DNA of 64,000 nucleotides from Nakamurella multipartita DSM 44233. GTDB lineage: Bacteria > Actinomycetota > Actinomycetes > Mycobacteriales > Nakamurellaceae. Of the stretch, positions 1 to 8,139 are shown one piece after another (the stretch's first letter is position 1; each line of letters opens with the position of its first letter). The position numbers and the translations under genes were made by a program. Below the pieces are notes generated by a model, which was not told the origin of the DNA, made no database searches, and saw only the letters and a program-made list of their open reading frames with translations. The DNA lies in assembly GCF_000024365.1 (NCBI RefSeq), contig NC_013235.1, positions 2,666,001 through 2,730,000 of the forward strand. The letters are read 5' to 3'.

Positions 1-1082
1 GCGGCGAGCGCGACGCCGCGTACATCCGGCGGGTCATCGACGTCCAGCGCAAGTTGGAGCTGGGCAGCCGGATCGTGCTGTTCGCCTCGCTGTTCCCGCC
101 GGCCTGGCTGCTGGGCACGGCCGGGCTGTCGGTGGCCAAGATCCTGGAGAACATGGAGATCGGGCACAACGTCATGCACGGCCAGTGGGACTGGATGCGG
201 GATCCGAAGATCCACTCCACCACCTGGGAATGGGACAACGCCTCCCCGGCCGAGCAGTGGAAGCACGCCCACAACGAACTGCACCACACCTACACCAATG
301 TCGTCGGCCGGGACAACGACCTGGGCTACGGGATCATGCGGGTGGACGAGGACCAGCGCTGGCACCCGATCTACCTGCTGCAGCCGCTGTGGTGCTTCAT
401 CAACGCCTGCTTCTTCGAATTCGGCATCGCTGCCTACGATCTCGAGCTGGGCAAGAATCTGAGCTCCAAGAAGCGCCGCTCGGACCCCGAGTTCAAGGCC
501 CGGGCCCGGCAGGTGCTGGGCAAGATCCGCAAGCAGGCGCTCAAGGACTACGTGGTGCACCCGCTGCTGACCGGTCCGGCGTTCCTGACCACGATGGCCG
601 CCACCGCGACCGCGAACCTCGTGCGGAACCTGTGGACCAACTCGGTGATCCTGTGCGGTCACTTCCCCGAGGGCGTCGAGACGTTCGAGAAGCACTCGAT
701 CGACGGAGAATCCAAGGCGGAGTGGTACCTGCGGCAGATGCTGGGCTCGGCCAACATCTCCGGCGGCAAGGCCATGCACATCATGACGGGCAACCTGTCG
801 TACCAGATCGAGCACCACCTGTTCCCGGACCTGCCCAGCAACCGCTACCAGGAGATCGCGCCCAAGGTGCGCCAGATCTTCGACGACTACGGGCTGCACT
901 ACGTCACCGGCCCGCTGCCCAAGCAGGTCGGATCCGCCTGGGGCAAGGTGCTGCGGCTGTCCCTGCCCAACCGCATGGCGCTGCGGCTCAAGCGACGGCC
1001 GGCCCGGGCCGTGGCCGCCGTCTCGGCTCTGCCCGGCCGGGCCGGGTTCGGCCGAACCGAATCGTTGCCGATCCCGGCCTGA
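1..1082 (+). CDS. Fatty acid desaturase, membrane acyl-lipid/acyl-CoA type (5' end outside window)
   Basis: Membrane di-iron desaturase that would insert a double bond into fatty acyl chains. The reading frame is open from base 3, so the start lies upstream; the TTG at 54 is not the real start. Three histidine boxes are visible: GHNVMHGQ (165-179), HNELHH in the second box near 270-290, and QIEHHLF (from 805). Their order and spacing match the FA_desaturase family, including mycobacterial DesA3-like enzymes. Hydrophobic segments lie before box 1 and between boxes 2 and 3. The C-terminal tail is rich in Arg and Ala. It converges on the HNH gene with 23 bases between. Its electron-transfer partner, usually an adjacent ferredoxin reductase, is not in view. 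Confidence 0.9.
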   Translation, partial: GERDAAYIRRVIDVQRKLELGSRIVLFASLFPPAWLLGTAGLSVAKILENMEIGHNVMHGQWDWMRDPKIHSTTWEWDNASPAEQWKHAHNELHHTYTNVVGRDNDLGYGIMRVDEDQRWHPIYLLQPLWCFINACFFEFGIAAYDLELGKNLSSKKRRSDPEFKARARQVLGKIRKQALKDYVVHPLLTGPAFLTTMAATATANLVRNLWTNSVILCGHFPEGVETFEKHSIDGESKAEWYLRQMLGSANISGGKAMHIMTGNLSYQIEHHLFPDLPSNRYQEIAPKVRQIFDDYGLHYVTGPLPKQVGSAWGKVLRLSLPNRMALRLKRRPARAVAAVSALPGRAGFGRTESLPIPA

Positions 1083-1105
1083 GCCCGGGGACCGCTCACG
1101 GCCGG

Positions 1106-1588
1106 TCACCCGGCCGCGAGCAGCTCCCAGACCCGGCGCTGGTCGCCGTCGCCGACGATGATCGGCCGCGGCGACCAGCGCAGCCGCATGCCGGCTTCCA
1201 GCGGGGTCTGGTCGGCCTTGCGGTTGTTGCAGGCACGGCACGCGCAGACCAGGTTGTCCCAGTGGTCCGCGCCGCCCCGGGACCGCGGCAGCACGTGGTC
1301 CACGGTGTCGCCCGGGCCGCCGCAGTAGGCGCAGCGCCGGCCGTCCCGCAGCTGGATCTGCCGGTTCGAGGGCCGGCGCGATTCGACCGCCCGGAAGGTC
1401 ACCGACCGGTACTCCCGCAGCCGCACGATGGTCGGCAGCGGGATCGACAGATGTTGCGAGCGAACCACATCGGTCGGGTGTGACTCGATCGGCTCGGCCT
1501 CACCGGTGACCACCAGCACCACCGCCCGCTGCCAGTCGATGCGCGAGAGCACCTGGTAGCTGGCGTTGGTCAGCAGGACGTCGGCCAC
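1106..1588 (-). CDS. HNH endonuclease family protein
   Basis: A 160-residue protein with a C-terminal HNH nuclease fold. The zinc-binding CxxC pair (RCAYCG), the catalytic DHVLPRSRGG segment, the NLVCAC segment and the second cysteine pair (CRACNNRK) appear in the usual order in roughly residues 85-130. The N-terminal 80 residues match the conserved domain of the short actinobacterial HNH proteins (opening VLLTNASYQVLS). These housekeeping-like HNH proteins are common in Actinomycetota and their substrate is unknown; nothing here suggests an intron or a restriction system. The start is the ATG at 1588. It is a single gene transcribed toward the desaturase. Confidence 0.88.
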   Translation of the reverse strand: MADVLLTNASYQVLSRIDWQRAVVLVVTGEAEPIESHPTDVVRSQHLSIPLPTIVRLREYRSVTFRAVESRRPSNRQIQLRDGRRCAYCGGPGDTVDHVLPRSRGGADHWDNLVCACRACNNRKADQTPLEAGMRLRWSPRPIIVGDGDQRRVWELLAAG

Positions 1589-1717
1589 CCTCGGTCCTCC
1601 CTCCGGTGTCGGCGCAATGGTGCCTCGACGCCCGGGACGGGCGAGTGCGCGGACCGAGGCTAGTGCGACACCTCCGCGCGGCCCAGTGGTTTTCCCGGGA
1701 CACCGGCCGGATCGCCG

Positions 1718-2080
1718 TCAGCCCCCCGCGCCGGCCGCGACCTCGAAGTACAGGTGCCGGTGCAGCCGGCAGCGTTCGTTGAAGGGCGCCCGGCAGGCCG
1801 GGCAGGCCAGCACGTTCAGGTAGGTCCGGATCGGCAGCTCGGTCCGGCACACCCCGCACAGGATGGCCGGTTCGTCCCAGCTCGCCGGCGGCCACTGGCG
1901 GGCCGGATGGCCGGCGCACTCCTGGTGGCACTGGAAACAGGGGTAGTACGACCCGCAGCACGCGAACTTGATCGCGATGACATCGGTCGGGCCGGCGTAG
2001 TGGATGCACCGGGTCTGGTGATCGACCGTCCGGCCGAGCACCGGGATCGTGGGGGACGGGGTCGGATCGGCCGCAGGCAC
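1718..2080 (-). CDS. CHY zinc finger protein
   Basis: A 120-residue protein with the CHY zinc-finger signature: paired Cys and His residues in the order C-H-Y (RCIHY), CC-GSYYPCFQCHQECAGH, then two CxxC knuckles (CGVC and CPAC) near the C-terminus. The bacterial stand-alone version has no fixed role; plant and yeast relatives are ubiquitin ligases or intermembrane-space import proteins. The start is a GTG at 2080. It lies 9 bases downstream of the Fpg-like gene on the same strand, so the two are probably co-transcribed. Family assignment is secure, function is unknown. Confidence 0.82.
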   Translation of the reverse strand: MPAADPTPSPTIPVLGRTVDHQTRCIHYAGPTDVIAIKFACCGSYYPCFQCHQECAGHPARQWPPASWDEPAILCGVCRTELPIRTYLNVLACPACRAPFNERCRLHRHLYFEVAAGAGG

Positions 2081-2089
2081 CGGGTGAAC

Positions 2090-2956
2090 CTACCGCTGCT
2101 CCTTGCTGCACCACCAGGTCGTCCGGCCCCCGACGACGCCGGACACCATCGCGCCGCCGCAGCGCGGGCAGCGGGCCCCCGACTTCCGGGCGGCGATGAC
2201 GTCGCCGGTGTGCACGCCGCCCCGGGCGATGGCATCGGTCAGGGCCGATTGCACCGCCCGCCCGAGCCGGTTCAGCTGGGCGGTCGACAGGGTGTCCACC
2301 CCGCGGCCCGGGTTGATCTTGGCCCGCCACAGTGCCTCGTCGGCCAGCAGGTTGCCCACCCCGGCCAGCACCGATTGATCCAGCAACCGGGCCTTGACCG
2401 GGGCCGTGGACACCCGGCGGCCGGCGGTCATCGCGGTCCGGAATGCCGTCGGCGACAACCCCAGGGCGTCCGGCCCCAGGGCCTGGATGTCCGGATCCAG
2501 CCGCACCCGGGACAACCGGCGCGGGTCCAGCAGCCGCATCCGTCCCCCGTCGGCGAAGGTCACCGCGAACCGCTGGTACGCGCCGCGATCCACGAACTGC
2601 TCGCGGTCCCGCCGGTAGTCACCGCCGACCAGGTCGGTGCCGCTCGCCTCGGGTGCGCTCGGCCCGGTGACGACCACGATGCCGCTCATGCCCAGGTGGA
2701 TGCCCAGGTCGGGGTCGCCGGGCGAAGCATCGGGATCGGTGGGGTCGTCGCGGTCGCCGGAGACGGTCAACCACATCGATTTGCCGCGGCGGTGCGCGGC
2801 GGTGAAGGTCCGGCCGATCAGGGCCGAGCGCAGCGCCCCCGGCGTCAACGGGCGGGTGACGTAGTCGTCGTGATCGTCCACGTCGGCGATGCGGCGGTGC
2901 AGTGCGCCGTCGGCCAGCACCCGGCGCGCGGACTCGACCTCGGGCAGTTCGGGCAC
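2090..2956 (-). CDS. Fpg/Nei family DNA glycosylase (base excision repair), atypical zinc finger
   Basis: A 288-residue bifunctional DNA glycosylase/AP lyase homologue. The N-terminus carries the catalytic PELPEVE sequence, with Pro2 as the Schiff-base nucleophile and Glu3, after an initiating GTG at 2956. A helix-two-turn-helix region lies mid-protein (SVLAGVGNLLADEALW). The C-terminal zinc finger shows only three cysteines: a CPRCGG pair and a single WWCSKEQR, where Fpg and Nei normally end in CxxC. The fourth ligand is Glu or absent. This could be natural variation in a divergent subfamily. A second, canonical paralogue lies at 10964. It is followed by the CHY zinc-finger gene. Confidence 0.85.
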   Translation of the reverse strand: MPELPEVESARRVLADGALHRRIADVDDHDDYVTRPLTPGALRSALIGRTFTAAHRRGKSMWLTVSGDRDDPTDPDASPGDPDLGIHLGMSGIVVVTGPSAPEASGTDLVGGDYRRDREQFVDRGAYQRFAVTFADGGRMRLLDPRRLSRVRLDPDIQALGPDALGLSPTAFRTAMTAGRRVSTAPVKARLLDQSVLAGVGNLLADEALWRAKINPGRGVDTLSTAQLNRLGRAVQSALTDAIARGGVHTGDVIAARKSGARCPRCGGAMVSGVVGGRTTWWCSKEQR

Positions 2957-3010
2957 GCCCGCACGCTACGCGAGGGCCGGGGGTGCCCACCGGACCTGGG
3001 TCATGCTGGA

Positions 3011-3487
3011 GTGGTGAACTCGACGCCGCTGCCCGCCGTCCGCATCGCCGGTCCCGACGAGGCACGGGTCGTCGCGGCCCTGCTGGTCGAGTTCAACCGG
3101 GAGTACGGCACCCCGACTCCGGAGGTGGACGTGCTGACCCGCCGGCTCCGGCGGTTGCTGGCCGACCGGTCGACCTTCGCCCTGCTGGCCGGGCGCCCGG
3201 AGATCGGGGTGGCCTTGGTGAGCCTGCGGACGAGTGTCTGGTACGAGGGCCCCGTCGCGACCCTCGACGAGCTGTACGTCGGGCCGCAGCAGCGGAGCCG
3301 GGGCCTGGGCGCCCGGTTGCTGGCCGCGGTCGAGGCCGAGGTCCGCCGTCGCGGCGGCGAGGTCGTCGAGATCAACGTCGACGGGGACGGCGGGGGAGCG
3401 CCCCGGTTCTACGAACGGCACGGCTACCGCAACACCGAGGTCGGGGACGACACCCCGCTGCTGTACTACTTCCGGGAACTGACCTGA
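3011..3487 (+). CDS. GNAT family N-acetyltransferase
   Basis: A 158-residue single-domain GCN5-related acetyltransferase. The acetyl-CoA pyrophosphate-binding loop is visible as QQRSRGLGARLL, preceded by the beta-4 strand LDELYVGP and followed by the C-terminal FYERHGYR motif typical of the fold. The substrate cannot be told. The start is the tandem GTG at 3011/3014; the open frame extends much further upstream but overlaps the divergent glycosylase gene there and is not coding-like. The glycosylase start is 54 bases away, so the two genes probably share a short divergent promoter region. Confidence 0.85.
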   Translation: MVNSTPLPAVRIAGPDEARVVAALLVEFNREYGTPTPEVDVLTRRLRRLLADRSTFALLAGRPEIGVALVSLRTSVWYEGPVATLDELYVGPQQRSRGLGARLLAAVEAEVRRRGGEVVEINVDGDGGGAPRFYERHGYRNTEVGDDTPLLYYFRELT

Positions 3488-3532
3488 CCTGGTCCGACTG
3501 CCCCGGGGTGCCGCCGAGCGGAGAATGAACCG

Positions 3533-4468
3533 ATGCGCCCCTTCACCTTCCTGACCGATGCCCGGGCGATCGTGGGCGGAGCGGAACTGGCCGAACAGGC
3601 CCGCCGGGCCGAGGGACTGGGCTACCACGCGATGGTCGTGCCCGACCACCTGCTCGGCCAGCTCTCCCCGGTGGTGGCGATGACGGCGATCGCCGCGGCC
3701 ACCACCACCCTGCGGGTCGGCGCGTTCGTGCTGAACAACGATCTGCGCCACCCGGCGGTACTGGCCCAGGACCTGGCCGCGATCGACGTGCTCTCCGGCG
3801 GCCGGCTGGACGTGGCGATCGGCGCCGGCTGGAACAAGCCGGAGTACGACGCCATCGGGCTGCCGTTCGACCCCACCCCGGTCCGTCAGGCCCGGTTGGC
3901 CGAGGCGGTCACGGTCATCAAGCAATGCCTGACCGGGCAACCGTTCTCGTTCACCGGCGAGTACTACCGGATCACCGACTACACCGGTGAGGCCGCCGTG
4001 CAGCGGCCGTGCCCGCCGGTGATGATCGGCGGTGGCGGCCGGCGCACGCTCGCGTTGGCCGGGCGCGAGGCCGACATCGTGGGGCTGGCCCCGCGGATCA
4101 CCGCCGCCGGGCTGGACGCGCGATCGCTGACCCTGGAGGCGACCCGGGAGAAGCTGGACTGGGTGGCGCGGGCGGCCGGTGATCGGTACCCGGAGCTGGT
4201 CTTCAACGTCTACCCGTCCGGCTGGCCGCCGGTGCTCACCGACGACCTGGACGGCGAGGTGGCCACGGTGATCGCGGCCCTGGAGCAGGCCACCGGTACG
4301 CGGCTGACCGCACGTGAGGTGCTCGACTCACCCCACCTGTTCCTGGGATCCGCCGGGCGGTTGGCCGACAAGTTCGAACAGCTGCGGGCCGAGCTGGGGA
4401 TCACCTCGTTCATGCTCGGCACCCCCGGCGAGCTCGACCCGGTACTGGCCCGGTTGGCCGGGACCTGA
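3533..4468 (+). CDS. LLM class F420-dependent oxidoreductase (MSMEG_2516-like)
   Basis: A 311-residue TIM-barrel oxidoreductase of the luciferase-like monooxygenase superfamily, of the F420-using type (TIGR03621-like). The motifs seen are the early FTFLTDAR strand, VVPDHL, LRVGAFVLNN, and GGRLDVAIGAGWNKPEYDAIG, which lines the flavin/deazaflavin site. Such enzymes reduce diverse substrates with reduced F420. The ATG at 3533 has GGAGA about 8 bases upstream. It follows the GNAT gene by 45 bases and may share its transcript. A small GC-rich hairpin without a T-tract follows it. A second F420-type enzyme lies at 23871. Confidence 0.9.
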   Translation: MRPFTFLTDARAIVGGAELAEQARRAEGLGYHAMVVPDHLLGQLSPVVAMTAIAAATTTLRVGAFVLNNDLRHPAVLAQDLAAIDVLSGGRLDVAIGAGWNKPEYDAIGLPFDPTPVRQARLAEAVTVIKQCLTGQPFSFTGEYYRITDYTGEAAVQRPCPPVMIGGGGRRTLALAGREADIVGLAPRITAAGLDARSLTLEATREKLDWVARAAGDRYPELVFNVYPSGWPPVLTDDLDGEVATVIAALEQATGTRLTAREVLDSPHLFLGSAGRLADKFEQLRAELGITSFMLGTPGELDPVLARLAGT

Positions 4469-4488
4469 GCGCCGAGCCCGGGACGGCG

Positions 4489-4510
4489 GCCGACCGTCAT
4501 GCCGGTCGGC
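4489..4510. terminator. Hairpin between convergent genes
   Basis: An 8-bp perfect stem (GCCGACCG / CGGTCGGC) with a TCATGC loop sits in the 79-base gap between the convergent F420 oxidoreductase and DUF1707 genes. There is no T-run, so a terminator role on both strands is inferred from position only. Confidence 0.4.
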
Positions 4511-4547
4511 GGCCCGCACGATCGGCGCGGGTGATCGGCACTGGCGA

Positions 4548-5120
4548 TCAGCGCCGGACGATGACGCTGGTCCAGTTCGGCCGGCCGCGCAGCTCGACGA
4601 TCGGGCCGCCCGGCACCGGCGGCGGGCCGGCCTTGTCCTTGAACGTCGACATCGAACCGCCCTGGAACCCGTCCGCCCGCGCCGCGATCGACGAGCCCAG
4701 CCGGATCTTCACGGTGCTCCAGGACGCCAGGACCTCGATGATGCAGCCGCCCGCCGGGACCGCGGCCTCCCGCAGATCGAGGTCGGCGTTGCCCATCGAG
4801 CCGGTAATGATCAGGTGCGCCGGGACTTCCCACCGGCCGCGACGTTTCACCGTGGTCCAGTCGATGTCCACGGTGTCGGGTCGCGCGGCGACCGCCGGCC
4901 CGCCCACCGGCGGCGCGACAAGAGCCGCCGCCGTGGGCAAGTCGATCAGCACGGGTCGCAGGTCGCCCCGGGTGCGCGCGGCATACACGGCGCGGGACCG
5001 TTCCTCGAACTCGCCGAGGTCCAGATAGCCGCGGCCGACCGCGTCATGCAGCAACGCGACGGCTTGCTCCCGTTCCCGGTCGCCGATACGCAGGGTGTCC
5101 GATGCGGCAGGATCTGTCAC
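4548..5120 (-). CDS. DUF1707 domain-containing protein with LiaF-like C-terminal domain
   Basis: A 190-residue soluble protein. The first 60 residues are a DUF1707 (SHOCT-like) domain: RIGDREREQAVALLHDAVGRG, LDLGEFEERSRAVYAART, then DLPTA. After a short linker comes a beta-rich domain resembling the C-terminal domain of LiaF/YvqF-type cell-envelope stress proteins (DLREAAVPAGGCIIEVLASW, IVELRGRPNW). This architecture is widespread in Actinomycetota and is thought to be linked with envelope stress sensing, but it is uncharacterised. The start is a GTG at 5120. It follows the siderophore operon on the same strand by 47 bases and might be read through from it. Confidence 0.8.
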   Translation of the reverse strand: MTDPAASDTLRIGDREREQAVALLHDAVGRGYLDLGEFEERSRAVYAARTRGDLRPVLIDLPTAAALVAPPVGGPAVAARPDTVDIDWTTVKRRGRWEVPAHLIITGSMGNADLDLREAAVPAGGCIIEVLASWSTVKIRLGSSIAARADGFQGGSMSTFKDKAGPPPVPGGPIVELRGRPNWTSVIVRR

Positions 5121-5167
5121 CGTTCCGATGCTACCGAGTCAGGCCAAGGCGTCCCGGGCGGTCCGGG

Positions 5168-6218
5168 TCAGCCGATGACGGCAGCCAGTTGCGGGGTGAT
5201 GCCCTGCACCGCGATCGGAATGCTCAACGGGCTGGCCGCGCTGAATGCCTGGGACAGCTCGTCGTCGGCGCCCAGGAACACGGTGCGCCCGTCCTTGACC
5301 ACGGCCAACGAGGCGATCAGCGGGTCGGCCTTGAGCTCGTCCAGGGTGTAGCCGATCGGGAACATCACGGCGACGTCGGCGTCGAAGGCGCTGACCTGCT
5401 CGCCGGACACCGGGACGTAGAAGCCCTGCGCAGGCAGCGCCAGCACGGCCGGGTTCGGTGCGAACCCCAAGGCGGCCAGCAGATCCCACCGCGCGTCCCC
5501 GGAGATGTAGGCGCCGTAGGCGTCCCCGAACTTGGTCGCCGCCACCGCGGTCCGGCCGGCGAATCCCGGATTGGCCTGCGCGGCCGCGGTGATGGTGTCC
5601 TGCACCGTGTCGACCAGCGCCGCGCCGGCCGCGCTCTGGCCGAGTGCGTCGGCCACCAGCTGGGTCTGGGTGGCCCAGGGTGTGCCGAAGGCGGCGGTCC
5701 CGGCGGGCGGCGAGACGGTGGGGGCGATGGTCGACAGCCGGTCGTACTGGGCCTGGTCGCCGGCCGATCGGGTGTTCAGGATCAGGTCCGGCTCGAGCAC
5801 GGAGATCGCTTCGTAGTCCAGGGCGTCGCCGACGTTGGCCAGGATGGTCGGTTCGGCATCGCCGAACAGCTCGCTCGCCCACGGCCCGACGCCCTTGTGC
5901 GCCGCGCCGAAACTCTGCCAGTCGTACACGGCCACCGGCTTGACCCCGAGGGCCAACGCGACCTCCGCGTCCGACCAGCCCCAGCGCGACCACGGTCAGC
6001 TCGCCGTCCGCTGGGGCCGGGATCTGCACCGGGCCGAACATGGTGTCGACGGTGGCCGGGAGCTCGGCCGCCGCCCCCGGGCCGCTGGCGGCGGCACTGG
6101 TCGCCGGGGTGGTGCCGCTCGCGCTCGGAGCGGCCCCGGAACTGGCACCGCTGCAGGCACTCAGGACGAGCGCGGCGGCGGCCGCCGCCACGGCGGTGAT
6201 CATTCGGGTCGGTCTCAT
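5168..6218 (-). pseudogene. Iron-siderophore ABC transporter substrate-binding lipoprotein, broken by a 1-base frameshift
   Basis: Extracytoplasmic ferric-siderophore binding protein of the FepB/FecB/PBP2 type. Translation starts at the ATG at 6218 with a lipoprotein signal peptide (basic MRPTR, Ala-rich core, lipobox VLSAC with Cys22) and a Ser/Ala linker, reaching VVALG. There the frame shifts: the continuation WSDAEVALALGVKPVAVYDW, followed by the rest of the PBP fold to 5168, is in another frame. One surplus base in the four-C run at 5979-5982 (+ strand) explains it. The restored product is about 349 residues, normal for the family. The start overlaps the ATPase stop by ATGA. A sequencing indel is more likely than true loss, since the other three transporter genes are intact. 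Confidence 0.85.
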
Positions 6219-7075
6219 GCGGGTCCTTCCGGTGGGGTGGGCCGAGCGTGGGGGGCGGGGGACGGGGCCGGGGCGTGCGGGACGATCAGCGGCCGGCCGG
6301 TCTCCGGGTCGGCGATGACGCGCACGCCCACGCCGAACACCTGCCGGATCAGCTCGGCGGTGACGACGTCGGCGGGGTGGCCGCGGGCGACGAGCCGGCC
6401 GTCCTGCATCACGATCAGGTGGGTGGCGTAACGGGCGGCCTGGTTCAGGTCGTGCAGCACGGCCACCAGGGTCCGGCCGGCCCGCTGCAGGCTCGTGCAC
6501 AGGTCCAGCACGTCGATCTGGTGCGAGATGTCCAGGTAGGTCGTCGGTTCGTCGAGCAACAGCAGCGGGGTCTGCTGGGCCAGGGCCATCGCGATCCACA
6601 CCCGTTGCCGCTGCCCGCCGGAGAGTTCGTCGACGACGCGGGTGGTCAGCTCGGTCAGCCGGGTCAGGGCCAGCGCGTCCTGCACGGCCTTCTCGTCCGC
6701 CTCGCTCCACCGCTTGAGGGCGCTCTGGTGGGGGTGCCGGCCGCGGCTGACCAGGTCGATCACGGTGATGCCCTCGGGAGCGGTCGAGGTCTGCGGCAGC
6801 AGTCCGATCTGCCGGGCCAGCAGCTTGGCCCGGGTGTGGGCTATGTCGGCTCCGTCGAGCAGGACGGCGCCACCGGCCGGCTTGATCAGCCGGGCCAGCG
6901 ATCGCAGCAGGGTCGACTTGCCACACCCGTTCGGGCCGATGATCACGGTGAAACTGCCGTCGGGCACTGGAATGTCCAGATCGGTGATGATCGGGCGGCC
7001 GCCGTAACCGGTGGTCAGGCCGCGCGCCTGCAACCGAACCGCCCGCTCCGGGGTGGGGTCGGGGTTGGTCGTCAT
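6215..7075 (-). CDS. Iron-siderophore ABC transporter ATP-binding protein
   Basis: A 286-residue cytoplasmic ATPase that powers ferric-siderophore import through the two FecCD-type permeases encoded just upstream. Walker A GPNGCGKST lies at about residues 47-55, followed by the Q-loop region GLLPQTSTAPEGITV, the signature LSGGQRQRV, Walker B LLLLDEPTT and the H-loop VLHDLNQAARY. This pattern matches FecE/FepC. The ATG at 7075 overlaps the preceding permease stop (ATGA), and its own stop overlaps the start of the binding protein in the same way, so the four genes are translationally coupled. Confidence 0.93.
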   Translation of the reverse strand: MTTNPDPTPERAVRLQARGLTTGYGGRPIITDLDIPVPDGSFTVIIGPNGCGKSTLLRSLARLIKPAGGAVLLDGADIAHTRAKLLARQIGLLPQTSTAPEGITVIDLVSRGRHPHQSALKRWSEADEKAVQDALALTRLTELTTRVVDELSGGQRQRVWIAMALAQQTPLLLLDEPTTYLDISHQIDVLDLCTSLQRAGRTLVAVLHDLNQAARYATHLIVMQDGRLVARGHPADVVTAELIRQVFGVGVRVIADPETGRPLIVPHAPAPSPAPHARPTPPEGPA

Positions 7076-8139
7076 CCGCGGGCCCGCCGTCCGGATCGGC
7101 CCAGCAGCCAGACCAGGTACGCCCCACCCAGGCACAAGGTGACCACGCCGACCGGGAGCTGCGCCGGCGCAATGATCGTCCGGGCGATCAGGTCGCTGCT
7201 CACCAGCAGCAGCGCGCCGACCGCCGCCGCGGGAACGATGCGGATGCCCGGGGTACCGGTGATCCGCATGGCCAGCTGCGGGGCGGCCAGGGCGACGAAG
7301 GCGATCGGTCCGGCTGCGGCCGTCACCAGCGCGACCAGCAACACGCCCGAGCCCAGCAGGATCAACCGGACCGGTTCCGCGCGGACGCCCACCCCGCGGC
7401 CAGCGTCGTCGCCCATTTCGAGCATCCGCATGTCGGCGGCGAACCACAGCACGATCGGGAGCGCGACCAGCAGTCCGATGGCCACCGGGACGGTGTGCCA
7501 CCAGCCGATGTCGGCCAGCGATCCGGCCCCCCAACTGGCGGCCGAGATCGCCTGCTCCAGGCGCATCGTCGTCAGCAGCCAGGTGTTGAACGCGCTCAGG
7601 AACATGCTCAGCGCGATCCCGACGATCAGGATCCGGGACGCCGCGATGCCCTGCTTGACGGCGAGCAGGTAGACGGCCAGTCCGGTCAGCAGCGCCCCCG
7701 CCAGCGCCCCGAGCGAGGTGCCCATCGTGCTGCCGGCGGCCACCAGGCCGGCCAGCAGGGCGCCGGTGGAAGCGCCGGCACTGAACCCGATGAGGTCCGG
7801 GCTGCCCAACGGGTTGCGGGTCACCGACTGGAAGACCGCCCCGCTCACCGTCAGCGCCGCGCCGCCCAGCAGAGCCAGGACCACCCGAGGCAGTCGCCAC
7901 TCGACCACGATCCGGGTCTGGCCCGCGGGTGCACTGCCGCCCAGGGCCGACATCACCTCGGGCACACCGATTCCGGCGCTGCCGACGGTCAGCGACCACA
8001 CCCCGACGACCAGCGCCAGCAACAGTACGACGACGGTGACGGTGGCCGCGCGGACGCCGACCCGCAGGCTCCAGGGGCCGACCCGGACCGGGGCGATCGC
8101 CGCCGGCCACCGCGGCGCAGGAACGTCGAGGCCGCTCAC
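7072..8139 (-). CDS. FecCD family iron-siderophore permease (second subunit)
   Basis: A 355-residue polytopic inner-membrane protein of the FecCD/BtuC family, with about nine to ten hydrophobic segments. Family hallmarks include WRLPRVVLALLGGAALTVSGAV and RNPLGSPDLIGFSAGAS near the N-terminus, and AAAGPIAFVALAAPQLA with the EAA-like loop near the C-terminus, where the ATPase docks. It forms the transmembrane heterodimer with the product of the gene directly upstream. The start overlaps that gene by four bases (8136-8139). Confidence 0.92.
   Translation of the reverse strand: MSGLDVPAPRWPAAIAPVRVGPWSLRVGVRAATVTVVVLLLALVVGVWSLTVGSAGIGVPEVMSALGGSAPAGQTRIVVEWRLPRVVLALLGGAALTVSGAVFQSVTRNPLGSPDLIGFSAGASTGALLAGLVAAGSTMGTSLGALAGALLTGLAVYLLAVKQGIAASRILIVGIALSMFLSAFNTWLLTTMRLEQAISAASWGAGSLADIGWWHTVPVAIGLLVALPIVLWFAADMRMLEMGDDAGRGVGVRAEPVRLILLGSGVLLVALVTAAAGPIAFVALAAPQLAMRITGTPGIRIVPAAAVGALLLVSSDLIARTIIAPAQLPVGVVTLCLGGAYLVWLLGRSGRRARG

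Noticed and set aside
5139-7172. 677-codon open frame across the ATPase and binding-protein genes
   Set aside because: Most of it is out of phase with the conserved ATPase and only its MRPTRMITAV segment is real, as the start of the frameshifted binding protein.
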